Below, piece after piece: positions 7,857 to 16,736 of a stretch of 64,000 nucleotides of DNA. Source of the DNA: Collinsella aerofaciens. Its GTDB lineage: Bacteria; Actinomycetota; Coriobacteriia; Coriobacteriales; Coriobacteriaceae. The notes beneath the pieces are model-generated. The model did no database searches, was not told the DNA's origin, and saw only the letters and a list, made by a program, of their open reading frames with translations. The position numbers and the translations under genes are program-made. The stretch covers positions 1-64,000 of the forward strand of contig NZ_JAHONA010000010.1 in the NCBI RefSeq assembly GCF_019131995.1. Direction: 5' to 3'. The number at the start of each line of letters is the position of its first letter. The stretch's first letter is position 1.

Positions 7857-8924
7857 CTACACTTCTCGCTTTCCCAGGGCGTTCGCTGCCATGCGTTTGC
7901 AGGCACCCAGGCGCCCAAACCTCAAGACGTCGTAATCGAACATGAGCTTTTTGCACAAACGAGCAGCAGGGGCCTTACCGATAAGTGCCGCGCGCACCAT
8001 GGCGGCAACCGAAGGAGCACATTGTGCGAGCGCAGCATCGTTGTCCACGGCAGAACCGTTAAGCGCCGCGGCAACGGCAGCAAACACTTTGCCGCAGTCC
8101 GAACCCAGCAACCTCAGCGCATCGTACAGCACCAGATCACACAGGAAGTACGCCAGGTCATCAGCATGCTGTGCGTCGAGACCGTCGCGCTGCCAGTCAG
8201 CCAGCATAGCGGAGTAAATCTTCACGTGCTCCAGCAGACGTGTCTCGTCGTCGTAGCGCATGGTGTCCATGAGCGAACCCTTGCGAGCCACGCGATAGTC
8301 GTACAACTTGTTCGAGATAAGCGCGGTCTTGTGCGAACGACCGTACACGGCAAAGTCGAAGACCTGGTCCTCGCCATACTTAACGGTTTCGTCAAACACG
8401 ATCCCGTTGCCCAGCAAAAACTCACGTTTGCAGGCGGTGCGCCATGCAAAGGGGCGAGATGCTTCCTTAAACAGCAGGTCAGAGCTATAGCCTTCAAACG
8501 ACACATCGCGCGGGCTCAGCACATAGTTAAGCCACGGATACCCCGCCTCCAGCGGATACGGATTCGCGCCAAAGGTCAAAACGTCGCAGTCCTCGCGCCC
8601 AAAGGCATCGACGATCACACGGCACGCATCGGGCGTAAATCGGTCGTCGGAATCCAAGAACGCGACGATAGGCGCCGTGGACGCAGCGATACCCGCATTG
8701 CGCGCGCTCGACAGGCCGCCGTTCTCCTTATCGACCAGCGTAAAGCGCGCGTCCTTTTCGCAATAGGTAGCCGCAATATCGCGCGAACCGTCCGGCGAGC
8801 CATCGTTGACCAGCACGCCTTCCCAATCGGGCATGTCCTGTGCAAGCAGGGAGTCCAGGCACCAGGCCAGGCACTCCTCCACGTTATAGATGGGAACGAC
8901 AACGGAAATCTTGGGGGTAGCCAT
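7857..8924 (-). CDS. GT2 glycosyltransferase
   Basis: About 355 aa. N-terminal ISVVVPIYNVEECL and VNDGSPDGS, then the DXD-type LDSDDRF, are standard GT-A family 2 motifs. The C-terminal half holds YGEDQVFDFAVYGRSHKTA, typical of capsular or teichoic-type glycosyltransferases. ATG at 8924 is preferred over a GTG at 8930 because a GGAG lies 9 bp before it. It resembles the protein at 10130-11170 in the same motifs and is the first half of a repeated two-gene pattern. Confidence 0.86.
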   Translation of the reverse strand: MATPKISVVVPIYNVEECLAWCLDSLLAQDMPDWEGVLVNDGSPDGSRDIAATYCEKDARFTLVDKENGGLSSARNAGIAASTAPIVAFLDSDDRFTPDACRVIVDAFGREDCDVLTFGANPYPLEAGYPWLNYVLSPRDVSFEGYSSDLLFKEASRPFAWRTACKREFLLGNGIVFDETVKYGEDQVFDFAVYGRSHKTALISNKLYDYRVARKGSLMDTMRYDDETRLLEHVKIYSAMLADWQRDGLDAQHADDLAYFLCDLVLYDALRLLGSDCGKVFAAVAAALNGSAVDNDAALAQCAPSVAAMVRAALIGKAPAARLCKKLMFDYDVLRFGRLGACKRMAANALGKREV

Positions 8925-8936
8925 AGTCACTCGCTC

Positions 8937-10055
8937 CTACTGTGCTGCCGGAACGTCGTCAGGGTGCGGGTTGTCGCCGTAGGTGCGCTGATACGTCAGC
9001 ACGCGCCAGACCAGCGGTAGGCCGCCAATCTTAAAGTAATGCTTAAACGTATTGAGCTTGCCCGGCTTCTTAAAGTCAAAACGCGAATCGATATAGGCGC
9101 GGGGCGACTTGACCATCAGGCGCAAGTCGGTCTCGCCGCGCGGGTCGAACAGCGACAGGTCAAAGCGGCCGGCATCCCAATCGGCCTTGAGCTCGGGTGA
9201 AGCCTTCTCCCAAAACTGCTCGCGTAGCTCATCGACCAGACGCTCATCATTCCAACGGTACGTATCGACCTTCATGCGCATTAAAATGCCCTGAAGCTGA
9301 GCCTTAAGCTCGGGGCGCTCGTCCAAAAAACGTTGCATCTCGGCATATTCGTCGCAAACGCAAAACACCTTGTTGGGCGAATTAACGGAGCTCTTCTCGT
9401 TATCTTGGCGATAGCACAAAATGGGGTCCGCAATAAACGCGGCACGTTCGGCACAAGCCCAAACCTTAAAGTTAAAGCCTGCGTCCTGATACGAGGCACC
9501 CGGCGTGGGAAGGAACCGAATCTGATTGTCGTTAAGGAACGTGCGCCGATAGATAGCCGACCAAATGGAAGGTTTGCGGTAGAAGATGCCCGGGCGATCG
9601 ACAGAGCGATACGCGGCGCCTGTCATGTGCTCGTCAATAATCCCAAACAGCTCACGGTGCTCGCTGGGCGTGGACCAATACAGGTAAAAGTCGCCCTTTA
9701 CCACATCGGCATGCTCAGCATCGGCCTTGGCGACCAGCTTTTGGAGCGAATCCTCAAACATAAAGTCGTCGGACTCAAGGATGCCCACGTACTCACCGCG
9801 CGCCATCTCCAGGCCGCGGTTCATCGAGTCGCCGTAGCCACTGTTGGCTTTGTCGATCATCTTTACACGGGGGTCGCGCTCCATGTACTCGCGAATGATA
9901 TCCGGCGAGCTATCGGTGGAACCATCGTTGATACAGATTATCTCGATGTCCTTGAGCGTCTGCGCCACGGCGGAATCGAGGCACTCGCGCAGGTAGCGTT
10001 CGACATTGCAAATGGGAACAAGCAGCGAAACTTTAGGGGTATCAGAGTTCTGCAA
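8937..10055 (-). CDS. GT2 glycosyltransferase
   Basis: 372 aa, with a TTG start supported by AGGAGG 6 bp upstream. VSLLVPICNVERYLRECL, ICINDGSTD and ESDDFM mark the GT-A family 2 domain. The C-terminal third carries a FKHYFKIGG segment common to Coriobacteria glycosyltransferases of this kind. It is strikingly similar to the 367-aa protein at 11177-12280 (shared KANSGYGDSMNRGL and QDNENSSVNS-type stretches), so the two are recent paralogues. Acceptor and sugar are unknown. Confidence 0.86.
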   Translation of the reverse strand: MQNSDTPKVSLLVPICNVERYLRECLDSAVAQTLKDIEIICINDGSTDSSPDIIREYMERDPRVKMIDKANSGYGDSMNRGLEMARGEYVGILESDDFMFEDSLQKLVAKADAEHADVVKGDFYLYWSTPSEHRELFGIIDEHMTGAAYRSVDRPGIFYRKPSIWSAIYRRTFLNDNQIRFLPTPGASYQDAGFNFKVWACAERAAFIADPILCYRQDNEKSSVNSPNKVFCVCDEYAEMQRFLDERPELKAQLQGILMRMKVDTYRWNDERLVDELREQFWEKASPELKADWDAGRFDLSLFDPRGETDLRLMVKSPRAYIDSRFDFKKPGKLNTFKHYFKIGGLPLVWRVLTYQRTYGDNPHPDDVPAAQ

Positions 10056-10129
10056 GAGAACCTCCTGTTGAATAGCGTGTAACAGGGTTATTTTAGCAGC
10101 CGGGTTGCGGCGGGCGGCAGCGCTTGGAA

Positions 10130-11170
10130 TTATACAAAGCGCTCCAGGCAGGCTTTGAGACCGCGAGTCGAAAGATAGAACAGCGTGGCATCTGCCATCG
10201 AAACGCCCGAGGTCGCCGCAACGAGCTTGTGGGCAACACGGCGAACGGCGCCCTTAGCAGGCATATCCGCCCACTCCGTTCCCAAAAACGTCGTGAGGTC
10301 CATGTTGACGCGAGCCGTCACGCGATGGAAGTCATCGGAATCCAAGCGCGCCAAATCAAACACGATAAGGTCCAGGAACCAGGTGATTAGCTCGCCGGGA
10401 CACAGGTCCATAAGACCGTAGCCCGCCCAGTCCTCCAAGACCTCCTCGAGCATTCTCATATGGGCATCGAGCTTTTTGGCGCGAGCCTCGACACTGTTGA
10501 ACTCGTGCGTCGCCGATTCGCTCTCCATCACGTAGTGGTAGAACTTGTCCGGCATGACGACGGTCTTGTGGGCAAGCGCATAAGCCGCAAATTGGAAGAC
10601 GACGTCCTCGCCCAAAGCCAGACCGAGAGCGAAGCGAATGCCTTCGCGATTGAGCAGCTCGCGCGAAAAAGCCGCACGGCAGGCATAGGGCTGCGCATTC
10701 GAATGGAACAGCAGTTGGGGATCACGGGCGCCGAAGGTACCGGCTTTGGGGCTCATGAGTTGCTGGACGCGTTTGGGAGCAGCATCGGCAGGTTCACAGA
10801 CGCCGCCAAAAACGGCGGCCTCGGCATCTGCAGATTCCATGGCATGCAGCACGCGCTCGATCGTCTGGGCATCGATGTAATCGTCGGCGTCCACAAAAAA
10901 GACGGTCTCGCCCTCGGCGGCATCGATACCGGCATTTCGAGCGCACGAAACGCCCGCGTTTTCCTGGTCAATCACCAGTACGCGATCGTCGGCCTGCACG
11001 ATCTGGCGCAACACGTTCAACGAATCATCAGTCGAACCATCGTTGACGCAAACAACCTGAATCGAGCGCTCGGACTGGGCCAACAGCGAATCGACGCATC
11101 GCTGAATGGAGCGCGACGAATTGTAGACGGGAACGACAATGGTCGCTTTGGGGGTCAAAGTCTCTCCCAT
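10130..11170 (-). CDS. GT2 glycosyltransferase
   Basis: 346 aa. ATIVVPVYNSSRSIQRCV, VNDGSTDDS and VDADDY are GT-A family 2 motifs, and LGEDVVFQFAAYALAHKTVV corresponds to a similar stretch in the 7857-8924 product. ATG start, 6 bp after the stop of the upstream gene. Part of the leftward surface-glycan operon. Confidence 0.86.
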   Translation of the reverse strand: MGETLTPKATIVVPVYNSSRSIQRCVDSLLAQSERSIQVVCVNDGSTDDSLNVLRQIVQADDRVLVIDQENAGVSCARNAGIDAAEGETVFFVDADDYIDAQTIERVLHAMESADAEAAVFGGVCEPADAAPKRVQQLMSPKAGTFGARDPQLLFHSNAQPYACRAAFSRELLNREGIRFALGLALGEDVVFQFAAYALAHKTVVMPDKFYHYVMESESATHEFNSVEARAKKLDAHMRMLEEVLEDWAGYGLMDLCPGELITWFLDLIVFDLARLDSDDFHRVTARVNMDLTTFLGTEWADMPAKGAVRRVAHKLVAATSGVSMADATLFYLSTRGLKACLERFV

Positions 11171-11176
11171 GTCGAC

Positions 11177-12280
11177 CTACCCCCTCAGCGATTCGATGAG
11201 GAAGGCGGCGACCACGCCCGGGCCTCCAACCGAGGCGTAATACTTAGCACGCCCCAATGCACCATCCGTCGCAAAACTCGGATGTTCGTCAACCCAGCCC
11301 TCAGGATCTTTGAGGATGGCAGCGAGGTTCGCGCGCTTCCACGGCTTGAGGTCGTCAAGCGAAAACTCCCCCGCGTCCAAGGCCGCCTGAAATTCCTTGG
11401 CCATCTGAACCAAGAACTCCTTATAGAACTTAGGCGCCAAGCGCACGTAGTTCCACATATACGAATCGTACTTAATGAGTTGATTGAACTTGAGCATGCG
11501 CGCGACATCGCCGCTTACGTGGTCACGGGCATAATCCTCTCGAATCCAACGCTCAATCTCGGCATACTCGGTATTGACGCAAAAGACCTTAGCCGAAGAA
11601 TTGACCGAGGAATTCTCATTGTCCTGGCGATACGACAACACGGCATCATGCAGGTAAACAGCCTTATCGGCGCACGCGATCACCTTAAAGGCGAATGACG
11701 TGTCCTGAAAGGATGCCCCCGGAGTCGGCAGGAACGTAATACCGTTGCGGTCAAGAAAATCGCGACGGTACACGGCCGACCAAATCGACGGCTTTTGCTT
11801 AAAGAACTGCGTCGTATCGCTCGGGTGCACCGGCTTGCCACAGTCCTTGGCTTTAAACATCTCGTGCAGCGAACGGCGCTCCTCGGGCTTAGACCAGTAG
11901 AAATCAAAGTTCGCCTTCGCAAAGTCGGCATTATTGCTATCGGCGGCCGAGACAAGCTTTTCGAGTGCGTCGGGCGCCATAAAGTCATCGGACTCCAAGA
12001 TGCCAACGTACTTGCCACGCGCCATATCGAGCCCGCGGTTCATCGAGTCGCCATAGCCGCTGTTGGCCTTGTCGATCATCTTGACGCGCCTATCGCGCTC
12101 TATATACTCGCGGATAATCGCCGGCGAGTTGTCGGTCGACCCGTCGTTAATGCAGATGATCTCAATATCCTTGAGCGTCTGCGCCAGGGCGGAATCGAGG
12201 CACTCGCGCAGGTAGCGCTGAACATTGTAAATGGGAATAAGCAGCGACAGAACAGGGCTGCCAGAGGCGTTAGTAGACAA
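11177..12280 (-). CDS. GT2 glycosyltransferase, first gene of leftward operon
   Basis: 367 aa, with a TTG start supported by AAGGAG. It contains LSLLIPIYNVQRYLRECL, ICINDGSTD and ESDDFMAPD of GT2 enzymes. It is a close paralogue of the 8937-10055 product. It heads the five-gene minus-strand operon. The 110-bp gap to the divergent acyltransferase gene must contain both promoters. Confidence 0.86.
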   Translation of the reverse strand: MSTNASGSPVLSLLIPIYNVQRYLRECLDSALAQTLKDIEIICINDGSTDNSPAIIREYIERDRRVKMIDKANSGYGDSMNRGLDMARGKYVGILESDDFMAPDALEKLVSAADSNNADFAKANFDFYWSKPEERRSLHEMFKAKDCGKPVHPSDTTQFFKQKPSIWSAVYRRDFLDRNGITFLPTPGASFQDTSFAFKVIACADKAVYLHDAVLSYRQDNENSSVNSSAKVFCVNTEYAEIERWIREDYARDHVSGDVARMLKFNQLIKYDSYMWNYVRLAPKFYKEFLVQMAKEFQAALDAGEFSLDDLKPWKRANLAAILKDPEGWVDEHPSFATDGALGRAKYYASVGGPGVVAAFLIESLRG

Positions 12281-12392
12281 ATGTGCTCCTTAGGAAATAC
12301 CTGTCGTTTCATGGTATCAAAGGGTCAGCGCGCTAACGGGCGTTTATATAATCTATGGAGCTCGCAGAGGCAAACCGATAAGAAAGGACGTC

Positions 12393-13523
12393 ATGCAGCC
12401 CAAAGCCGCACGCAACATATCCATCGAAGCGCTGCGTTTGGTCGCGGTCGTCGGCATCGCGGTGTTCCACACCTTTCAGTGGACCTTTCAAGCCGTCTGC
12501 GTCGGCGCCGTGGAATATGCCCCACTTGCGATGTTCCCCTATTCCGGCGTGCTCGGTTTTATTAACTTGCTTGGCTGCTGGGCCAACGAGGTCTTCTTTA
12601 TGATCTCGGGCTATTTTCTCATCGCTTCGGCCGCGCGTGCTTGGGACGGTGGAGCAACGTGGAAGTCGCAAATGCAACGGACGGCGCAGCGCCTTGGCAA
12701 GGTCATTATGCCCACTGCGTTTTATTGCCTCGTGGCGCTCGCGTGGTCCACGGTCGTCTCCCCCATTCCCGATGTTACCCTCAACACGCACTACTGGTAC
12801 ACGCTAGGCCTTGAGTTTATCTGGGTCTATGCCGCTACGGTCTTCATGGCGCCATGGTTTGGACTGGCTAAGAGTCGACTCCCCCAGAAAACCCACACGA
12901 CGACGGTCATCGCCGTTGGCATCTTCGCATTTGTTGTTAACGGGTATTTAGCCGCCATGAGCGCGACAAGCGGCGGTGAGTTTTCTTGGCTGCAGAAGCT
13001 CATGAGCGCCGTCACGTACGCTATCGCGTTTTTGATCGGCGGACTGCTCCGCGATGTAACCGACGCCATGGATTCGGACAGGGCGGGCGCCTTGGGCACG
13101 CGCTCGCTCGTGACGGTTTTGGTGCTCACCATCATCCTGGAAGGAGCACTCTCCTTCACCGTCGACCTCACGGCAATGGCAGTCCTCTCCTACAAATCGA
13201 CCTCGCTGATCTCGTTTGCCCTCGCTGCCGCCTCCTTGCTCTTTGCGGCAACCCGACGCAGTGTCTCAGGCAATCCGCGGACTGCAGGTGTCACCGTCAT
13301 CTTATCGACCGCCACGCTCGGTTTCTATGTGATGCAGTCGCTCACCAGTAGCCTGTGGCGTCCCATCTTCAATACGTTGCTCGCAAACATACTGGTCAGC
13401 CAAAACAGCCCGGCAGCTATATGCATCGTCACGGGTACCGTCATTAGCATCGTCTTTGCCTTAGTGCTCCTCATCATCGACGCAGCTAGAAGCCTTATCG
13501 CTCGCAAGCTCAAGCGACAATAG
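12393..13523 (+). CDS. Membrane acyltransferase 3 family protein
   Basis: 376 aa with roughly ten hydrophobic segments. The N-terminus RNISIEALRLVAVVGIAVFH contains the conserved His after the first helix, and FFMISGYFLIASAAR is the typical second-helix motif of the acyltransferase-3 family. These enzymes O-acetylate exported polysaccharides across the membrane. ATG with AGAAAGGA upstream; a TATAAT box lies at about 12347. Divergent from the glycosyltransferases and presumably decorates their product. Confidence 0.85.
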   Translation: MQPKAARNISIEALRLVAVVGIAVFHTFQWTFQAVCVGAVEYAPLAMFPYSGVLGFINLLGCWANEVFFMISGYFLIASAARAWDGGATWKSQMQRTAQRLGKVIMPTAFYCLVALAWSTVVSPIPDVTLNTHYWYTLGLEFIWVYAATVFMAPWFGLAKSRLPQKTHTTTVIAVGIFAFVVNGYLAAMSATSGGEFSWLQKLMSAVTYAIAFLIGGLLRDVTDAMDSDRAGALGTRSLVTVLVLTIILEGALSFTVDLTAMAVLSYKSTSLISFALAAASLLFAATRRSVSGNPRTAGVTVILSTATLGFYVMQSLTSSLWRPIFNTLLANILVSQNSPAAICIVTGTVISIVFALVLLIIDAARSLIARKLKRQ

Positions 13524-13693
13524 ACACGCTGCCGTAAGACGCTAAAGCCGCTACAGCCGTGGCAGGTTCCTGCGTTTTATTCAAAGCTTGCCGCCAAGGT
13601 GCGCCGAGCCTTTACAATAGGACAGTCCCAAGGACGTATTCGATAGCTTCCGCGCAGCACTCGCCCGCCGCGCGTGAAAGGATATATTGCCCC

Positions 13694-14713
13694 ATGCCTT
13701 CAACCCTCCCCGCTCCCATCGATAAGCTCGCCATCGTCGTCGTTACGTACAAGCGCCAGGAACTCCTGGCCAACTTGTTCGACTCCATGACCGAGCTCAC
13801 GGCAACGCCCTGGCGCATCGTGATTGTCGATAACGAGAATTCGCGCGAGACCGAGGCCATGTGCACCGCATTCAACGAGCGCTTGGCCAACCTGTGGGGC
13901 ATCGACACCGAGCAGCCCGACGCGCAGGGCGGCACCGACCGCGTCATCTACGCACCGCAGCTCGAAAACGGCGGCGGTGCGGGCGGCTTCTCCGCCGGCA
14001 CTAAATGCGCCTACGACCTGGGCGCCCAGTGGTTCTGGGTGATGGACGACGACGTGCTCGTCATCCCCGAAGGCATCGAGCGCTTGGCCAAGTGGACCGA
14101 CCGCTACGATGTCATCCAGGGTTCGCGCCTGGACTTCGACGGCGGCGCGTTCTTTTGGCAGTACCAACTGATCCTTTCGCTCGGCATTCCAAACCCTGTC
14201 GCCAAGTGGGATCTGGGTCCCGAGGGCTACCGCACCATGAACCAGCTGTGCTTTGAGGGCGGCATGTTCTCGCGCCGCGTGGTCGACAAGATTGGCCTGC
14301 CCGACGCGCGCTTCTTTATCTACGGCGACGATGCCTGCTATGGCTACGTGGCCAGCCAGCACTTCCCCGCCGCCGTTGTTGCCGACGTGGTTCTCAAGCG
14401 CGCCCGCGCTGTCTCTAACTGGGATATCGCCGGCAAGCGCCAGCTCAACTCTACGAGCGACACCAACCGTTACTACATCATGCGCAACCGCGGTTATCTG
14501 GCCCGCTACATGCAGATCTACGGCGACTATCACCCCGTGCTGTTCCGTCTGGGCAACGCCGCGACCTTCTGCAAGGAATTTATTCGCCTGGCCGCCGTTG
14601 ACAAGTGCTTTAAGACCGGAATTCCGGCGCTGCGCCGCGGCATGAAGGACGCCCGCAAGATCATCAAGGACCCCAACTGGAAGCCCATGCCGCCCATGAA
14701 GGACACCGAGTAA
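13694..14713 (+). CDS. GT2 glycosyltransferase, GlfT-like
   Basis: 339 aa from the ATG at 13694 (AAAGGATA upstream). LAIVVVTYKRQELLANLF, then NGGGAGGFSAGTKCAYD and WVMDDDV, fit the GlfT/rhamnosyltransferase-like branch of GT2. A later YGDDACYGY and the DTNRYYIMRNRGY stretch also match actinobacterial galactofuranosyl- or rhamnosyltransferases. Donor sugar not provable from sequence. Probably the same surface glycan as the neighbours. Confidence 0.85.
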   Translation: MPSTLPAPIDKLAIVVVTYKRQELLANLFDSMTELTATPWRIVIVDNENSRETEAMCTAFNERLANLWGIDTEQPDAQGGTDRVIYAPQLENGGGAGGFSAGTKCAYDLGAQWFWVMDDDVLVIPEGIERLAKWTDRYDVIQGSRLDFDGGAFFWQYQLILSLGIPNPVAKWDLGPEGYRTMNQLCFEGGMFSRRVVDKIGLPDARFFIYGDDACYGYVASQHFPAAVVADVVLKRARAVSNWDIAGKRQLNSTSDTNRYYIMRNRGYLARYMQIYGDYHPVLFRLGNAATFCKEFIRLAAVDKCFKTGIPALRRGMKDARKIIKDPNWKPMPPMKDTE

Positions 14714-14737
14714 CGGAAGTCGGAAACACCTCGGCGC

Positions 14738-16534
14738 TTAAAGCCGCTGGCACACCGTAGCCACATGCTGCCCATCAAAACCGAACCCCCAGCGCATGCG
14801 ACCCACGCCGGGGCGTGGCACACGGATTTCGTCGATGCCGTCGCGCTCTATGTCGAGTAGCGACTGCACGGCCAGCAATTCCAGGCCCAGCGCATCCACA
14901 TCGGGGTCATACATCAAGTTAATCGTTATCAGCGGGCGCTCGTCCAGCATGCCAATCGTGTCTGCTACGTCGAACACGGCACCCGTAGGGAAAACCTGGA
15001 TGTCCCAGCGACCCGCGCCACACTTTCGCCTCGAGGCAGGATTGGCATAACCCGGCAAGCCAAAGCAGAGCCCCTGCAAGAGCAGATGATATGGCAGCGG
15101 CTTATCTGGGTCGGTCTCACCGATTCCAGCATCCCCCAGGATGCGGCTTAGCGCCCGCCTCACGGTATCCTCGTTCCCACGGCACAGCCCGTCGCGAAAC
15201 GCATCGACGTCTCGAATGTCTTCGGCAGCGCACTCAAACCACTCAATAATCACTAGACGCAAGGCCTGGCGAAGCTCGTTATTGGGCAATCGCAAAGCAC
15301 GGAGGCGATCGCCATGCTCTGGCTCCTCAGTCATATCCGTCGTGAGAAAACCGGACAGATACAGCGCTGTCCACATGCCATCGTCAGGCGAGAAATCTGG
15401 CTCTGCAGTGCCCAAACAAAGCGGGACCTCAGCGCACCCATGGGCCTCGAGCAAATCAAACAAGACCGAAAGGCGGTCGAGATTCCACCCGGCAACTACC
15501 CTACTCAGGCAATCCGCATACCCATACAGATCGGCGCGCACAGGCGCCGTGCAGCCTCGGTCCAGAAAACCGATCACGCGCGCCGGACTCGAGCAATAGG
15601 CCCTGCCAAACCGATATCCCTCGAGCCATTCACGCGCATCCTCCAGGTATTCCTCGCGCCCAGCATGATTCAACAGAGCCTGGACCTCGGCATCCGAAAA
15701 GCCGAAACAACGGTCACACCAGGTCGAAAGCGGCGTCGTCAGACAATACGAGCAGCCATGCAAAGAAAGCGCCGCTTCGGCAGGGCCGGGACATTCCCCC
15801 ATCAGACACGTCAGCCGCAACGAATCGCGCGCAGTGGCAATGACCTCGAAAAGCACGCGATCAAATATCCCTGCCGGATCGGCGCCGGAAGCGACCCTCG
15901 CGCTCGCACGGCCCAACCACGCCGCGTCGTACCCATCAACGAGCAATACAACCTGCTCATCGCAGGCCATCTCCAGCAGCTCAATGAGCACGCCAAGCAC
16001 CGAGGCGACCTCGTCCTCGCTCGCCGCGCCACGCGCAACACGTTCGATGTGACGCACCTTGTCTCGAGCTAAATCCGGAGCCTCCAAAAGCGCCAGCAGG
16101 CGGGCGCACTCGTCCGAAAGAGCATCGCGCACGACGTCGGCAATAGCGGCGCCACGCCTCGCAGCGCCAGAAAAATCCAGCGATATCACCGGATAGCAAG
16201 CGTACTCATCCCGATAGCGCCCGCCGTTCGCATCCCAAATCTGAGCATCGGCAAACAAACGCTGACCAGAGCGACCGACCGCTGGACGCTCCAGAAAAGC
16301 CCTGAGCATCGACAAGTTCATGCTCTTGCCAAAACCCTCGGGTCGACAGCACACCACAACGGACGCGTCGCAGTCCAACACATCGGCAATAAACATGGTC
16401 TTGTCAACCAGCATGCAGCAACCAAGGGCCTCCGCATAGTCGTGCATGCCAATGGGCAAAACCGCATCGTCGGCACAGCCGATCAAGCGCACGCCAAAGC
16501 CAGCAGCACAATCAACATTTGCCTGTTCAGACAC
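14738..16534 (-). CDS. AAA-ATPase-like / PD-(D/E)XK-type protein
   Basis: About 598 aa from a GTG at 16534 with GGGGG 9 bp upstream; the frame stays open further upstream, so the start is uncertain. RPEGFGKSMNLSMLRAFLE is the divergent Walker A and helix of the AAA-ATPase-like (PF09820) family, and VVLLVDGYDAAWL is its Walker B. The C-terminal region corresponds to the nuclease-like domain these proteins usually carry, but I cannot identify all catalytic residues. Common in gut bacteria with unknown function. Convergent with the upstream glycosyltransferase. Confidence 0.7.
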   Translation of the reverse strand: MSEQANVDCAAGFGVRLIGCADDAVLPIGMHDYAEALGCCMLVDKTMFIADVLDCDASVVVCCRPEGFGKSMNLSMLRAFLERPAVGRSGQRLFADAQIWDANGGRYRDEYACYPVISLDFSGAARRGAAIADVVRDALSDECARLLALLEAPDLARDKVRHIERVARGAASEDEVASVLGVLIELLEMACDEQVVLLVDGYDAAWLGRASARVASGADPAGIFDRVLFEVIATARDSLRLTCLMGECPGPAEAALSLHGCSYCLTTPLSTWCDRCFGFSDAEVQALLNHAGREEYLEDAREWLEGYRFGRAYCSSPARVIGFLDRGCTAPVRADLYGYADCLSRVVAGWNLDRLSVLFDLLEAHGCAEVPLCLGTAEPDFSPDDGMWTALYLSGFLTTDMTEEPEHGDRLRALRLPNNELRQALRLVIIEWFECAAEDIRDVDAFRDGLCRGNEDTVRRALSRILGDAGIGETDPDKPLPYHLLLQGLCFGLPGYANPASRRKCGAGRWDIQVFPTGAVFDVADTIGMLDERPLITINLMYDPDVDALGLELLAVQSLLDIERDGIDEIRVPRPGVGRMRWGFGFDGQHVATVCQRL

Positions 16535-16672
16535 CAAAACGTTCCCCCTAAATCGCTGCACGATGCCAATTGTAATGACCGCCTCGCGCGTACCGACGAC
16601 GCCGGGCGAACATATCGGGCAACGGTAGCAACAAGAGGTGTGAGGGGGCATAACTAATCGTTGCACAACAAA

Positions 16673-16704
16673 ACGGGGCCCGATGCATTCGCACCGGACC
16701 CCGT
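16673..16704 (-). terminator. Intrinsic terminator of LPXTG protein gene
   Basis: Minus-strand stem ACGGGGtCCgGTGC pairs with GCAtCGGgCCCCGT and is followed by TTTGTT, 33 bp after the stop at 16737. Confidence 0.75.
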
Positions 16705-16736
16705 CCCAACTCTTTAGTTATCTAGCAACCAAGAGG

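Noticed and set aside
7053..9020. Long plus-strand open frame across the glycosyltransferase region
   Set aside because: Antisense to two GT2 genes with clear motifs. No ribosome site and no recognisable domain.
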